A stretch of DNA of 64,000 nt from Paenibacillus sp. FSL H7-0737 (GCF_000758545.1 NZ_CP009279.1:5456001-5520000), one strand, 5' to 3'. Positions 25,683 through 35,765 are shown, counted from the stretch's first letter. The notes: generated by a model not told the origin, from the letters alone. A program made the numbers and translations.

Positions 25683-26765
25683 CTAGCTAATATGTTCTCC
25701 AACACTTTCAGCTGCGGCGAACAAGAAACCGCCGTCTGCCTCCAGCATGACTGCCCGTCCCCGGCGCACTAATTCCGCCAAATGCGCCAGGGTCTCACTC
25801 ATCGCAAAGCGCATCTGATGAACAGTCGTTACTCGGCTGCGAAACAGGAATTCGCACACTGCGAATCCGCTGAGCGGACCGCTGGTGAGCAGCGCCGCCG
25901 CTGTATCCAGCCGCTCCTCATGATGAGCGAGCAGGCTGCTTACCCGGTGCGCGAAGCCAGCGAAGGGCTCTCGATGCCCCGGGAACGCCATGCTGACCGG
26001 GTAGCTGCCCAGTTCCCGCAGCCCCTGAAGGAACGTCTGCAGCGGCTGTGGATCGCTGCCCGGCAGCAGGCTGACATTGGGCGAGATCTGCGGGAGCACA
26101 GCGTCCCCACAGAACATAAGCCCGCTGTCAGCATGATACAGGCTCACATGCCCCGGTGCATGTCCGCCGGTAATAATGAGCTCCCATTCACGGCCGCCCA
26201 TCCTGAAGGGCTCCGCCACATTGAAATAAGAAACGGCAGGCTGCGGCTCCACTTGGGAATTAAAGCTTTCCAAGTGGGCTTTAATCCCGTTCGACCACTG
26301 CTCCGTCATCCCATGCCGGATGAAATAATCCGGTAAGATCTCATTTATGCCTACATCATTGTCTACGCCATTTCCCGTATCTTCACCTGTATCTTCATCC
26401 ACGTCATTCCCCAGATCTTCACAAGTGCCCAAGCCCCACATCAACCTTGCCTCCGCATGGGCGCGCTCCGTCATCCACACCTTACAACCACTCTGCGACT
26501 GCAGCCAGCCGGCTAATCCGTAATGATCGGGATGGTGATGCGTAACGACGATATCCCGTATATCCATCCACGACAAGTCCAGCTCCTGCAAAATCCCGAG
26601 CCAGCAATTCTCTGTATCCGGGCTGCGCGGGCCCGGATCGATAATAGTTACTCTACCATCTTCATCCGAGAGGATATAGCTGTTCACTTGACGAAGAGGC
26701 GAGTCCATGGGTACCGAGACTTGGAGAATGTTCTTGTCCCATGAAGTAAGCTCTGCCTTAGACAT
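25683..26765 (-). CDS. MBL-fold metallohydrolase
   Basis: A 360-residue protein with the metallo-beta-lactamase fold. The metal motif THHHPDHYG (His76-His81), GGHAPGHVSLYH and GDAVLPQISP are all present. A C-terminal winged-helix-like region follows (about 300-350), as in LACTB2-like/YvrE-type hydrolases; the substrate is unknown. Residues about 113-142 form an acidic insert built from repeats such as EDTGEDTGNGVDND, absent from typical relatives as far as I know. I chose the ATG at 26765 with GGTGG upstream; an ATG at 26804 abutting the methyltransferase stop would add 13 basic residues. It is probably co-transcribed with the methyltransferase. Confidence 0.85.
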   Translation of the reverse strand: MSKAELTSWDKNILQVSVPMDSPLRQVNSYILSDEDGRVTIIDPGPRSPDTENCWLGILQELDLSWMDIRDIVVTHHHPDHYGLAGWLQSQSGCKVWMTERAHAEARLMWGLGTCEDLGNDVDEDTGEDTGNGVDNDVGINEILPDYFIRHGMTEQWSNGIKAHLESFNSQVEPQPAVSYFNVAEPFRMGGREWELIITGGHAPGHVSLYHADSGLMFCGDAVLPQISPNVSLLPGSDPQPLQTFLQGLRELGSYPVSMAFPGHREPFAGFAHRVSSLLAHHEERLDTAAALLTSGPLSGFAVCEFLFRSRVTTVHQMRFAMSETLAHLAELVRRGRAVMLEADGGFLFAAAESVGEHIS

Positions 26766-26804
26766 GGAGCGTTCACCACCTTTAAATCTTTTTCCGGAAA
26801 CCAT

Positions 26805-27539
26805 TTAGGGACGTGTTCCACCAAAGATCATCCGCGTGGACCTTTCTACATCATAAACCTCATCTTCATAGCTGCCATGTACAGCTTCGAGCTGCAAGCC
26901 CGCTTTCTCAATCATTTCCTTGAACTCCTCCAGTGAATAAAGCTTCACACGCTCATGATATTGACGAGGCGTAGGGTCATTCTTAGTGGTTAGAATGATG
27001 TCCTTCTTCACATAACCATCCTCAATCCGGCGTGACTCATCTATCAAATTCTCTCCGTCCTCACGCGTAGAATGCGGCACCAGATGACGAATCACATGCG
27101 CAGGATTCAAAAAATCAATAACGAACTTGCCACCTGGCTTCAGCAGACGATAGATTTCACGCAGAACCTTTACTTGCTCCTCATCTTTTTCAAAATAACC
27201 AAAAGAAGTGAACAGATTAACTACGGCATCGAATCCTCCATCTAGTGGTAAATCGCGCATGTCGGAACGGATCCAGGTTACCTTCTGCGCCCCGACTTGA
27301 GACCGAGCTTCACGCAGCAAGACCTCCGACAAATCCACTCCGGTAACCTCGTACCCTTCCTTCGCAAGTGCCAGAGAATGACGTCCCATCCCACAACATA
27401 AATCCAGCACTTTCGAACCTGGGGGCAGTCTCAGCCAGGCGATCATCTGATCTACTTCTTTACGTGCTCCACCGAAATCCCGGTGCTTATACACGATCAG
27501 GTAATCCTCTCCGAAGCTCTTTTCATACCATTCAGTCAT
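26805..27539 (-). CDS. Class I SAM-dependent methyltransferase
   Basis: A 244-residue Rossmann methyltransferase. Motif I is VLDLCCGMGRHS (44-55), the acidic residue of motif II is Asp69 (GVDLSE), and motif III/IV contain DMRDLPL and FDAVVNLFTSFGYF. The C-terminal strands (EMIEKAGLQLEAVHGSYE) are typical of the family. The acceptor is unknown. It lies directly before the MBL-fold gene with almost no gap. Confidence 0.88.
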   Translation of the reverse strand: MTEWYEKSFGEDYLIVYKHRDFGGARKEVDQMIAWLRLPPGSKVLDLCCGMGRHSLALAKEGYEVTGVDLSEVLLREARSQVGAQKVTWIRSDMRDLPLDGGFDAVVNLFTSFGYFEKDEEQVKVLREIYRLLKPGGKFVIDFLNPAHVIRHLVPHSTREDGENLIDESRRIEDGYVKKDIILTTKNDPTPRQYHERVKLYSLEEFKEMIEKAGLQLEAVHGSYEDEVYDVERSTRMIFGGTRP

Positions 27540-27693
27540 GTTGTCTCTCCTCTCCTCCTACAGGCGTCATCCCGCAACTCCACTTCATGTATGCTAATGT
27601 ATCGCCATTGTACAGTCTTTTGCTGACAAACTCAAAGAAGAGTCATCATCTTGACCTCTTGGGCTTTAATGACAACTCTTATTGAAACTTCCT

Positions 27694-29385
27694 TTACACA
27701 CGCTGCTGCAAATATACCCTTGCTTCATAAGGACGAAGCTTGAAAGAACGAATATCCTGATCTTTTGACTCCGGGTAATTACTGATTAATAACTCCAACT
27801 GATCGGGATCGAACCCCGCTGGCCATTCGAATTCAGGCTCTCTATCAAAAAAATTCAAAATAACCAACAATCGTTGATCCTCTAAAGTTCGGGAATACGC
27901 ATAAATCTCAGTATGCTCTGCAAGCAGTAGCTCATATGATCCGTACACGATCACCTTGTATTTTTTTCTTAACGCTATCAGCTGTTTATAGTAGTTGTAG
28001 ATAGAATCCGGATCTTTAACCGCATTGCCAGCGTTAATCTCCATATGGTTGGAATTCACTTCAATCCAGGGTGTTCCTGTTGTAAAGCCACCTGCATGTC
28101 CATCGTCCCATTGCATAGGGGTACGGGCATTGTCCCGGCTTTTATGATGAATCGCAGACATAATCTGCTCTTCTGGAACACCGTTTTTTCGCTTTTCTTC
28201 ATAATAATTAAGTGTCTCCACATCCCGGTATTCATCAATGGAATCGAAACAGACATTCGTCATGCCGATTTCTTCTCCTTGATAAATATAAGGTGTGCCT
28301 TCCAGCATATGAATAAAGGTCGCAAGCATTTTTGCAGAAGGAATCCGGTAAAAGAGATCGTTCCCGAACCGAGACACCGAACGCGGCTGATCATGGTTAC
28401 ATAAATAGTTCGCATTCCATCCTCTCTCATGTAAAACTGTCTGCCAGCTACTCATGATCTTTTTCAGTTCAAGTAGACTCCAGGGAACCACATCCCATTT
28501 CCCACTACCCGGTGAAGCGGCATCCAGAAACATATGTTCAAACTGAAAAGTCATATTCAGCTCCCGGCGTCCGTCACCTACATAATCCAGCGCCTGCTCT
28601 GGTCCGAGTCCCGAAGTCTCTCCTACCGTCATAATATCGTAGAAATATAACACCTTATCGTATAGATTCTGTAGCAAGGTATGCACATCCTCCAGATTGG
28701 AGAACATACCGTAGGCCCTTACCGTAGGTGTTCCGTTCGGGTTGTCTGCATCTGGATACCCTTTCGTCTTCACGATATGTGCAATCGCATCAAAACGAAA
28801 TCCATCCACACCCTTCTTCAGCCACCACTCCACCATTTCATGCAGCTTATCAATGACCACAGGATTCTCCCAGTTCAGATCGGGCTGGTATTTGGAGTAG
28901 AGATGTAGATAATATTCATCCGTCCGCGGATCAAGCTCCCATACCGAGCCACTGAAATAAGACTCCCAGTTGTTCGGGGGGCCGCCATTTTTACCTTTTC
29001 GCCAAATATAATAGTCCCGTTTAGGATTGTCCTTCGACGACCTGGATTCTACAAACCAAGGATGCTCATGTGACGTGTGGTTCAGAACCAAATCCATCAT
29101 CAGCTTCATTCCACGTGCGTGCAACTCCCTGAGCAACCGGTCAAAATCATCCATCGTACCGAATTCCTTCATAATGTCACAGTAATCACTGATATCATAC
29201 CCGTTATCATGGTTAGGTGATTTATAAATAGGACAGACCCAGATCACATCTACACCTAGATCCTGTAAATAATCCAGTCTGGATATAATACCTTGCAAAT
29301 CTCCGATTCCATCTCCATTACTGTCCATGAAGCTGATCGGATAAATCTGATACACGACGCTTTCTTTCCACCATTTGGGGTTCAT
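27694..29385 (-). CDS. GH13 alpha-glucosidase (oligo-1,6-glucosidase / maltase family)
   Basis: A 563-residue cytoplasmic GH13 enzyme. Region I is DLVLNHTS (98-105), the nucleophile is Asp199 in GFRFDAIAH, the acid/base is Glu256 in VGETSG, and Asp332 is in NHDQPR. It hydrolyses short alpha-glucosides from the non-reducing end. The residue after the nucleophile is Ala200; alpha-1,6-specific members usually have Val there, so specificity for alpha-1,4 or mixed linkage is possible (inference). GGAGGT lies 9 bases before the ATG. It lies downstream of the YesM/YesN genes on the same strand, near a sugar ABC importer that may supply its substrate. Confidence 0.92.
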   Translation of the reverse strand: MNPKWWKESVVYQIYPISFMDSNGDGIGDLQGIISRLDYLQDLGVDVIWVCPIYKSPNHDNGYDISDYCDIMKEFGTMDDFDRLLRELHARGMKLMMDLVLNHTSHEHPWFVESRSSKDNPKRDYYIWRKGKNGGPPNNWESYFSGSVWELDPRTDEYYLHLYSKYQPDLNWENPVVIDKLHEMVEWWLKKGVDGFRFDAIAHIVKTKGYPDADNPNGTPTVRAYGMFSNLEDVHTLLQNLYDKVLYFYDIMTVGETSGLGPEQALDYVGDGRRELNMTFQFEHMFLDAASPGSGKWDVVPWSLLELKKIMSSWQTVLHERGWNANYLCNHDQPRSVSRFGNDLFYRIPSAKMLATFIHMLEGTPYIYQGEEIGMTNVCFDSIDEYRDVETLNYYEEKRKNGVPEEQIMSAIHHKSRDNARTPMQWDDGHAGGFTTGTPWIEVNSNHMEINAGNAVKDPDSIYNYYKQLIALRKKYKVIVYGSYELLLAEHTEIYAYSRTLEDQRLLVILNFFDREPEFEWPAGFDPDQLELLISNYPESKDQDIRSFKLRPYEARVYLQQRV

Positions 29386-29456
29386 AACTCGGTTACCTCC
29401 TATTTAGCTATATGTAGAGTTTAACCACACAGAGCCTAGTAGATAACAAATCCCCC

Positions 29457-31106
29457 CTACTTCCCTAATCCCTTTTGATATTGTGAAGGTGTAAGTCCAG
29501 TCCATTTTTTAAAAGTAGCACTGAAGTGACGCTCTTCACCGTACCCTACCAATTTTGCAACGGCGTACATCTTTAGATTTTGGCGGAGCAGCTTTTTCGC
29601 TTCTTCTACCCGGTATTGGTGCAAGTAATCGAGAAAATTCACACCAAGCTCCTGACGGAAAAGTGAGCTTAAATAAGTATTAGAAACATAGGCTTCTTTC
29701 GCGACATACTCTAGTGTCAGATTGGTATTGTATTTATTGCGGATGATCTCCATAGCAGTGACTACTGTACGATGGAGTGGACGATGTTTAGAAAAAGCCT
29801 CCACCACATTCTGCATGACCTTATTCAAAATCGTAGACAATTCTTCCAACGTCTCTATCTGTGGAGCCTGCTCCATCCAATTGACCAAATGCTGCTTCCA
29901 TTCGAAGCCAGCGACTTGTTTTTCCTGCGCGAGTCTCTTTAATCGAACTACAAAAGCAGTTGCCCGAATATTCACTTCTTGCTTAAGACATCCCGGATTG
30001 CTACGAAAACGATCCAGCCATTTCTCCAGCAGATCGAGTGCGAGCTCATTGCTCCCAGCCCCCACCGCCACAAGCATTTCATCCTCCAGCACATTTAATT
30101 CAGAATCATCTAAAATCCCGATTTCCTGTGGAGCGCCACCTATTACTCCCGTTCCTTCTGTATAGTAATAGACACCACCTTTTCCGTTCAAAAATCGCGA
30201 TTCCATCGCCTGAAGGGCTTCTTTATACGACAGATGCGCTTCAGAAATATCCGAACGACAGGAGCCAACGGCAATGCTGATTGACAGTTTGAGATATTTC
30301 TCCAAATTACTCTGCAGCTTCTCAATCTGCTCTTTCAATTGGAGTGGTGCTCGGTAAGGCTTGCGAGAATCGGTTCCGGCTAATCCGCTGCCAATCCATA
30401 GCAAGTTATTGCCATCATGAAAAGTCTCTATTTTTCCTCTATAGATAGGAGACAAGGTCTCACTGATAATATTTAACGCTGCGTAACGTAGAAGTACAAA
30501 ATCCTGTCCTGTTCCTGTAGCAGAGGGTGGGTCAAAATCAAAACTGACCAGACCAATTTGTGGTCCTTCAAAGCCAATCGCCATAGATAACTCGCCGATC
30601 AGCTCCTGTCGCCGTTCTAGCGGAACCGGGGGATGATAAATCCATTGAGACAGAACCTGGCTTTTGACAAGCGGTGCATTTTTATGCCAAGAACGATCTC
30701 TTTTAAGCTGTTCATCCTCCTGATTCCGTTGTCTTTCAATAAGTTCCTTGGCCTTCAGTACCGTCTTCAGAATTTCCTCAGGTCGGCATGGCTTCAGCAC
30801 ATAATCAACAACACCCAGGGAGATCGCTTGCTTCGCATAAGAAAACTCGTTATACCCGGATAAAATAATCGACCGGAAGCCGTAACCTCTACGCCGTGCG
30901 ACTTCAATCAGCTCGAGACCACCCATTTGTGGCATACGAATATCCGTTAACAAAAGATCGGGCTGTTCATTCTCCATCAAAGCCAGCGCTTCACTTCCGT
31001 TCCCCGCCTCACCCATGACCTCAATCTGATGTGACTTCCAATCAATCATATTCACAATGCCCTCACGGATCGTATCTTCGTCTTCAGCAATCAGCAGCTT
31101 CATCAT
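29457..31106 (-). CDS. Response regulator with AraC-type DNA-binding domain (YesN type)
   Basis: A 549-residue regulator. The receiver domain (1-120) has acidic residues EDED near the N-terminus and the phospho-acceptor Asp55 in LLTDIRMPQ. A central region of about 300 residues follows, and the C-terminal AraC helix-turn-helix pair (about 450-548) contains LEYVAKEAYVSNTYLSSLF and GYGEERHFSATFKKWTGLTP. It starts right after the stop codon of the kinase gene, with GGAGGGG upstream, so the pair is coupled. It most likely activates the divergent sugar ABC importer. Confidence 0.93.
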   Translation of the reverse strand: MMKLLIAEDEDTIREGIVNMIDWKSHQIEVMGEAGNGSEALALMENEQPDLLLTDIRMPQMGGLELIEVARRRGYGFRSIILSGYNEFSYAKQAISLGVVDYVLKPCRPEEILKTVLKAKELIERQRNQEDEQLKRDRSWHKNAPLVKSQVLSQWIYHPPVPLERRQELIGELSMAIGFEGPQIGLVSFDFDPPSATGTGQDFVLLRYAALNIISETLSPIYRGKIETFHDGNNLLWIGSGLAGTDSRKPYRAPLQLKEQIEKLQSNLEKYLKLSISIAVGSCRSDISEAHLSYKEALQAMESRFLNGKGGVYYYTEGTGVIGGAPQEIGILDDSELNVLEDEMLVAVGAGSNELALDLLEKWLDRFRSNPGCLKQEVNIRATAFVVRLKRLAQEKQVAGFEWKQHLVNWMEQAPQIETLEELSTILNKVMQNVVEAFSKHRPLHRTVVTAMEIIRNKYNTNLTLEYVAKEAYVSNTYLSSLFRQELGVNFLDYLHQYRVEEAKKLLRQNLKMYAVAKLVGYGEERHFSATFKKWTGLTPSQYQKGLGK

Positions 31107-32921
31107 TTATGGCCCCTCCACAGTGATATGAATAATAATACGTGTTCCTGCCCCTTCCACACTCTCTAGTTGTAAAGAGGCTCCTGTAAAAAATAAGGCC
31201 AGTCGTTCCTGCACATTCATGAGCGCAAATCCTGTGCGTCCAACATTGTCTTCCTCAGGTAAAGAATTTCCCCTCGCTAAACGTTGATGTAGCTCTAGAA
31301 GCCTATCTGCCGTGATCCCTGCACCATTATCCTGTACCTCAAGCACAATAGTCTTCTCTATACGGTAAGCTCGAACGGATATCAGCCCACTTCCAGACAG
31401 CGGCTCAATCCCGTGAATCACTGCGTTCTCGGCTAGTGGCTGCAGCAGCAGCTTTGGTACTGTGAAATCCTTGATACTCTCATCCAGAGAAATTTCGAAT
31501 TCAAAACGCTCCTTAAAGCGATTTTTCTGCAGGAACAAGTAATTGGTCACCAGCTCTACTTCCTGCTCCAAAGTAAACGTATCCCGTCCATCATTTAAGC
31601 TCAGTCGGAACACTTGAGAGAGAGAATACACCATATCGGCAATTTCTTTATCTCCCTTCTTCTCAGCTTCCCAACAGATTGTATTTAACGTGTTATATAA
31701 AAAGTGAGGCCTGATTTGGGCTTGAAGCGTTTTCAACTCTGCTTCCTGTTGCTTCATTCTTGAGGCGTATACATCATTGATGAGCGATTTAATCCGCTGC
31801 ACCATTAGATTATAACCATGCCCGAGTAAGCCGATCTCGTCATTTCCTTCAAAAAATACCCGCTGCGTGAAATCACCTGTCTGCAGTCTGCGCATCGAAC
31901 GGGAAAGCTTCTTCAGTGGTTTCGTGATAGCAGCAGCTGCCAGCCAGGTAACCATTAGGCTAACTACTAAACACAGAACAGCAATCGTCATCGTGACCTG
32001 TAAAATCTGACCGAGCTCTTTAACAAGCTGCCGCTTGGAATGAGCCACCACCACATACCAGCCTGTCGTCTCCGACTGCAGATGTGACACAATCCACTGT
32101 TTATGATCCGCTGTAGATTCCAGCCTTTTTTTCACAGTCAGCTTAGGGTCGCTGTCCGCAAAATACGGAAGTTCCAGATCTCTTTTGCCAATCCAGCTCG
32201 GATTCGAAGCCGTAATAATCAGCCCATCCCGATCAATTACGAACATATCTACATCATCTTCAGCATTGTCCAGATATTGGCTCCCAATCTTCCCTGCATC
32301 CACACCGATCACAGCGAGTCCTGCCGGCTTTAAGGTGTAAATATTCATGATGATTCTGGAAAGCACAATCTTATGATAATGATCGCCTACAAAAATGCCG
32401 TCAGTCGGCCTGGAGAGTCCAAAGGTTGGGCTACCTGCTGCTTTAATAGCTTCTTTATAATACGAGGTTTTGATAAAATCTGAGTACTTCATACCTGTCG
32501 TCAATCCTGCCTGATTCGCAGCAAAAGGCTCTGCTCCATTGTTATCGTCTAAAGAATACAGAATCAGCGATTGAATTGAATTGCCTGCAACCATAAGATT
32601 GGTAACGGTCTTAAATACAGAATTACGTTCCTTTTGTGCTTCAGACGATGCTAAGAGCCGCTGCACACTTTCATCCAGAAAGAGTGTATTCGAAAAAGAT
32701 ATCATGCCCCGTACCATCTCATCGATCTGCTCTGCTGTTTTTTTGGTAAGATGATCCTGCGACTGCTTCATTTTCTCCACCACCTGCTGTGAAGAGATCT
32801 GATACGAGTTCCAGCCCATAGCGAATATGGTCACCAGAAGCAGGGGGACGAACCATAACAACAGCTTAAATTGGAGCGGAAGATGGCGATAACGGCTGAC
32901 TAAGCGAAAGTTTCGATTCAT
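31107..32921 (-). CDS. Sensor histidine kinase (YesM type)
   Basis: A 604-residue membrane kinase. A first transmembrane helix lies at about 20-40, an extracellular dCache-like sensor at about 45-300, a second helix at about 305-335, a HAMP domain, the phosphorylation motif RPHFLYNTLN (His406), and a C-terminal HATPase with LAENAVIHG and DNGAGI. I chose the ATG at 32921 (GAAGGTGG upstream); a start 19 codons earlier lacks a ribosome site. This class senses extracellular sugars and signals to the AraC-type regulator encoded next. Confidence 0.93.
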   Translation of the reverse strand: MNRNFRLVSRYRHLPLQFKLLLWFVPLLLVTIFAMGWNSYQISSQQVVEKMKQSQDHLTKKTAEQIDEMVRGMISFSNTLFLDESVQRLLASSEAQKERNSVFKTVTNLMVAGNSIQSLILYSLDDNNGAEPFAANQAGLTTGMKYSDFIKTSYYKEAIKAAGSPTFGLSRPTDGIFVGDHYHKIVLSRIIMNIYTLKPAGLAVIGVDAGKIGSQYLDNAEDDVDMFVIDRDGLIITASNPSWIGKRDLELPYFADSDPKLTVKKRLESTADHKQWIVSHLQSETTGWYVVVAHSKRQLVKELGQILQVTMTIAVLCLVVSLMVTWLAAAAITKPLKKLSRSMRRLQTGDFTQRVFFEGNDEIGLLGHGYNLMVQRIKSLINDVYASRMKQQEAELKTLQAQIRPHFLYNTLNTICWEAEKKGDKEIADMVYSLSQVFRLSLNDGRDTFTLEQEVELVTNYLFLQKNRFKERFEFEISLDESIKDFTVPKLLLQPLAENAVIHGIEPLSGSGLISVRAYRIEKTIVLEVQDNGAGITADRLLELHQRLARGNSLPEEDNVGRTGFALMNVQERLALFFTGASLQLESVEGAGTRIIIHITVEGP

Positions 32922-33085
32922 GAGAACCACCTTCTTATATAATAGAAAGATGTGTAAACCAAGTATAACTGAAATCATTACACCCTGAACCGGCTTTTTA
33001 CATTCGCTAAAAAATGCCTACATCATTCTTAAATATGGACCATGTTTCTATTAGCCAGAAACTCTTAAGATGAGGATGCAAGCAA

Positions 33086-33228
33086 AAACGCCTTCGACGT
33101 CTCTTATAGACGGTCAGCGTTTATGCGAGAAATATAAGGATAATGTATAGCGTGAAACTTATACATTCTTATATTTCAAGAAGAAACGACGTTGTCGTCT
33201 TCCTTGATGGGTGACAATCGTTTCTTCA
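33086..33228 (+). promoter_or_regulatory. Structured leader of the sugar ABC operon
   Basis: Three successive inverted repeats precede the binding-protein gene: AAACGC...GCGTTT with an inner CGTCT/AGACG stem (33086-33122); GAAATATAAG...CTTATATTTC with an inner ATGTATA/TATACAT stem (33129-33177); and GAAGAAACGA...TCGTTTCTTC (33180-33227), which competes with a small ACGAC-GTT-GTCGT hairpin. No clear T-tract follows. They may be regulator sites or an RNA leader. The rest of 32922-33260 shows no gene. Confidence 0.5.
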
Positions 33229-33260
33229 AAATACTTCATTCTAAAAAAGGTGGGTTTTTG

Positions 33261-34625
33261 ATGAAAAGTAAAGGAATCAAGCTAATGCTTATGAGTCTAA
33301 TGCTTCCAGCTCTGCTTGCAGGCTGTGGTGGCGGAAATAACAATGCGAAAGCTACAAACGCTCCTGCAAATGACAAAGCCGAAGCTACTGCCGAGGCCAC
33401 AGCGAACGCACCAGCCGAAAAAATTACACTGAAGTTCTTCACCGCACTTGCGGATCGGGCAAACGGTTCAGGCAAGGTGGAGCAAGACATTATCGACGCT
33501 TATATGAAAGAGCATCCTAACGTCAAGATAGAAGTGGAAGCGCTTCAAGATGAACCTTATAAATCAAAAATCAAAGTATATGCTTCCAGCAATCAGATGC
33601 CTGATATCATTCAAGCTTGGGGTCAGCCTTCTTTCCTGAGTCCTCTGCTCGATAATGACTTACTGCTTGAACTGAACAGCGCTGACTTCGAAGGTGATCA
33701 GTTTGTTTCTGGTTCCATGGACGGCTTCAGCAAAGATGGCAAACTGTATGGATTGCCACGTAGTGCCGACTATATGGTTATGTTCTATAACAAGAAAATC
33801 TTTGCTGACAACGGCATTGAGGTTCCAAAGACTACCGCTGACCTGCTCGCAGCTGTCAAAACATTACGTGCAAACAAGATTAACCCTATCGCTATGAACG
33901 GTATGGATGCATGGACGCTGCCAATCTGGTATGAGTTTGTGGCTCAACGTCAAAATGGTGATTTTAATAAGATGGATGAAGCAGTTGCTCGTAAAATATC
34001 CTTTAATGATCCTAGTCTTGTTGCAGCTGCAACTGAAATGCAAGATTTCGCAAATGCTAAAGGTTTTGCCGACGGCTGGCTGACCGCCGATTACGGTGCA
34101 GCGCGTAACTTGTTCGGACAAGGACAAGCCGCTATGTTCTTTATGGGCGCTTGGGAGTCTGGCCTAGCTACAGATGTGAACTTCTCTGAAGAATTCCGCA
34201 ATAATGTAGGCGCATTCGCCTTCCCTGGTTCAGATAAAGGTAAATCAACGGATGATGCTGCTTGGTACGGTGGTGGATATGCAGTAAGTAAAAACTCCAA
34301 GCATCCTGAAGCTGCTGTTGATTTCTTGAAATATTTCTTCGCTCCTGAGAACTGGTCCAAGATGTTATGGCAAGCTGGCGCGGGTACACCTGCGCAAAAA
34401 TTCGATGAATTCTTGACTGGTAATGAAACTCAACTCCAAAAAGAACTAGTCGATGTCTTCAGCTCGATGACCTCTTCTAGCGGAACTCCGCTACAGGATA
34501 TTGGTAACGATGAGTTCAAGCAAAAGGTAATGGAAGCTCACCAAAGTCTACTCTCCGGCGCTATGAATACAGCGGAATTCGCCAAAGCACTTGACGCTGC
34601 ATCCGATAAATTGGCTGGTAAATAA
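33261..34625 (+). CDS. Sugar ABC transporter substrate-binding lipoprotein
   Basis: A 454-residue family 1 extracellular solute-binding protein. The lipobox LLAGC places the lipid anchor on Cys22, followed by an Ala/Asn-rich linker. Family features include LKFFTALADR and the mature core with WGQPSFLSPLL and AMFFMGAWESG. I chose the ATG at 33261 with AAAGGTGGG upstream; the frame extends 23 codons further upstream into the structured leader. It binds an oligosaccharide outside the membrane for the two permeases encoded next. It faces the YesM/YesN genes and a nearby GH13 gene, which suggests an alpha-glucoside, by inference. Confidence 0.92.
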   Translation: MKSKGIKLMLMSLMLPALLAGCGGGNNNAKATNAPANDKAEATAEATANAPAEKITLKFFTALADRANGSGKVEQDIIDAYMKEHPNVKIEVEALQDEPYKSKIKVYASSNQMPDIIQAWGQPSFLSPLLDNDLLLELNSADFEGDQFVSGSMDGFSKDGKLYGLPRSADYMVMFYNKKIFADNGIEVPKTTADLLAAVKTLRANKINPIAMNGMDAWTLPIWYEFVAQRQNGDFNKMDEAVARKISFNDPSLVAAATEMQDFANAKGFADGWLTADYGAARNLFGQGQAAMFFMGAWESGLATDVNFSEEFRNNVGAFAFPGSDKGKSTDDAAWYGGGYAVSKNSKHPEAAVDFLKYFFAPENWSKMLWQAGAGTPAQKFDEFLTGNETQLQKELVDVFSSMTSSSGTPLQDIGNDEFKQKVMEAHQSLLSGAMNTAEFAKALDAASDKLAGK

Positions 34626-34690
34626 ACTCTAATACTACTAAGTACATGAATGACGGCGCTTCTGATTTAACATCATAAATAGTGGCGTCC

Positions 34691-34730
34691 AACCCCCGAC
34701 TTCCCCCCAGAGGTCGGGGGTTTGTTGTTT
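34691..34730 (+). terminator. Partial terminator between binding protein and permeases
   Basis: ACCCCCGAC (34692-34700) pairs with GTCGGGGGT (34713-34721), followed by TTGTTGTTT. Placed inside the operon, it would lower permease expression relative to the binding protein, a usual arrangement in ABC importer operons. Confidence 0.75.
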
Positions 34731-34880
34731 GAGCATATGCGCCTTCGACATCAGAGAAAATTATCATTCCATAATTTAAAAAATGTGTACAATCATCTGA
34801 AATATACGGCATGTTCCAGGGTCTGGCATCCCGTTACGATGGTAGTAGATAGATTACTCTTTCAAAGGACGGAGATTTCC

Positions 34881-35765
34881 ATGCACAGAGTGTTAAGCGA
34901 CAAAAAAGCGATATTCCTACTCATCGCACCCGGGCTATTCCTGTTTGCTTTTATGATTTGCATCCCTATCTTCATGAGCGCTTATTACGGCTCTACGGAC
35001 TGGGGCGGGATCGGCAAGTACAATTTTATCGGCTTTGATAACTATCGCGAAATCCTATTTCATGACAAAGTATTCTGGACTTCACTGGGCAATGCCCTGT
35101 TACTGACCGCTGCTACTGTATTTTTACAGCATCCCTTTGCTATTCTCATAGGGATATTCCTGACCAATTCCGGTAAATACGAAAAAATATTCCGGACGAT
35201 CTTTTTCATCCCCGCAGTAATTTCTGTTGTGGTTACAGCCAAGCTGTGGAGCGGGATTTTTCATCCCAATTACGGATTGCTTAACAAGTTGCTTAGCGGC
35301 GTTGGGCTGGATGCACTCACACATGATTGGCTTGGAGATCCGAAGACAGCGATCTGGTGCATCATCATTGTTGTAATGTGGCAAGGTTTTGGATACGCAC
35401 TGCTGCTATATTATTCAGGTCTGCAAGGCATTCCAAGTGATCTAAGCGAAGCCGCAAAGATCGATGGCGCGAACAACTATACTCTCTACACGCGCATCAT
35501 CATACCGCTTCTTTCGCCTATGATGCGAGTTGCCATTATCATCGCGGTTACAACCTGTCTTAAGCAAATGGAAACCGTGTTCTTAATGACCAACGGTGGC
35601 CCGGCTAATAGCACGCAATTCTTAGGAAACTACCTTTACAAAACCGCCTTCTCATCGTCGCTATACGGCTACGGTAATGCCATATCCATCCTATTCATTG
35701 TGTTCTGCCTTGTACTGACCGTAATACTTAACAAGGTTCTGAAGAAAGATATCGGAGAGTTTTAG
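34881..35765 (+). CDS. Sugar ABC transporter permease, MalF type
   Basis: A 294-residue inner-membrane protein with six predicted helices and the cytoplasmic EAA loop EAAKIDGANNYTLYTRIIIPLL. I chose the ATG at 34881, preceded by GGACGGAG. It pairs with the MalG-type permease that starts 26 bp downstream. No ATPase gene is nearby, so a shared MsmX-type ATPase is expected. Confidence 0.93.
   Translation: MHRVLSDKKAIFLLIAPGLFLFAFMICIPIFMSAYYGSTDWGGIGKYNFIGFDNYREILFHDKVFWTSLGNALLLTAATVFLQHPFAILIGIFLTNSGKYEKIFRTIFFIPAVISVVVTAKLWSGIFHPNYGLLNKLLSGVGLDALTHDWLGDPKTAIWCIIIVVMWQGFGYALLLYYSGLQGIPSDLSEAAKIDGANNYTLYTRIIIPLLSPMMRVAIIIAVTTCLKQMETVFLMTNGGPANSTQFLGNYLYKTAFSSSLYGYGNAISILFIVFCLVLTVILNKVLKKDIGEF

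Noticed and set aside
33192..33260. Upstream extension of the sugar-binding protein
   Set aside because: The extension falls in hairpin sequence; the start at 33261 has a good ribosome site and gives a proper lipoprotein signal.
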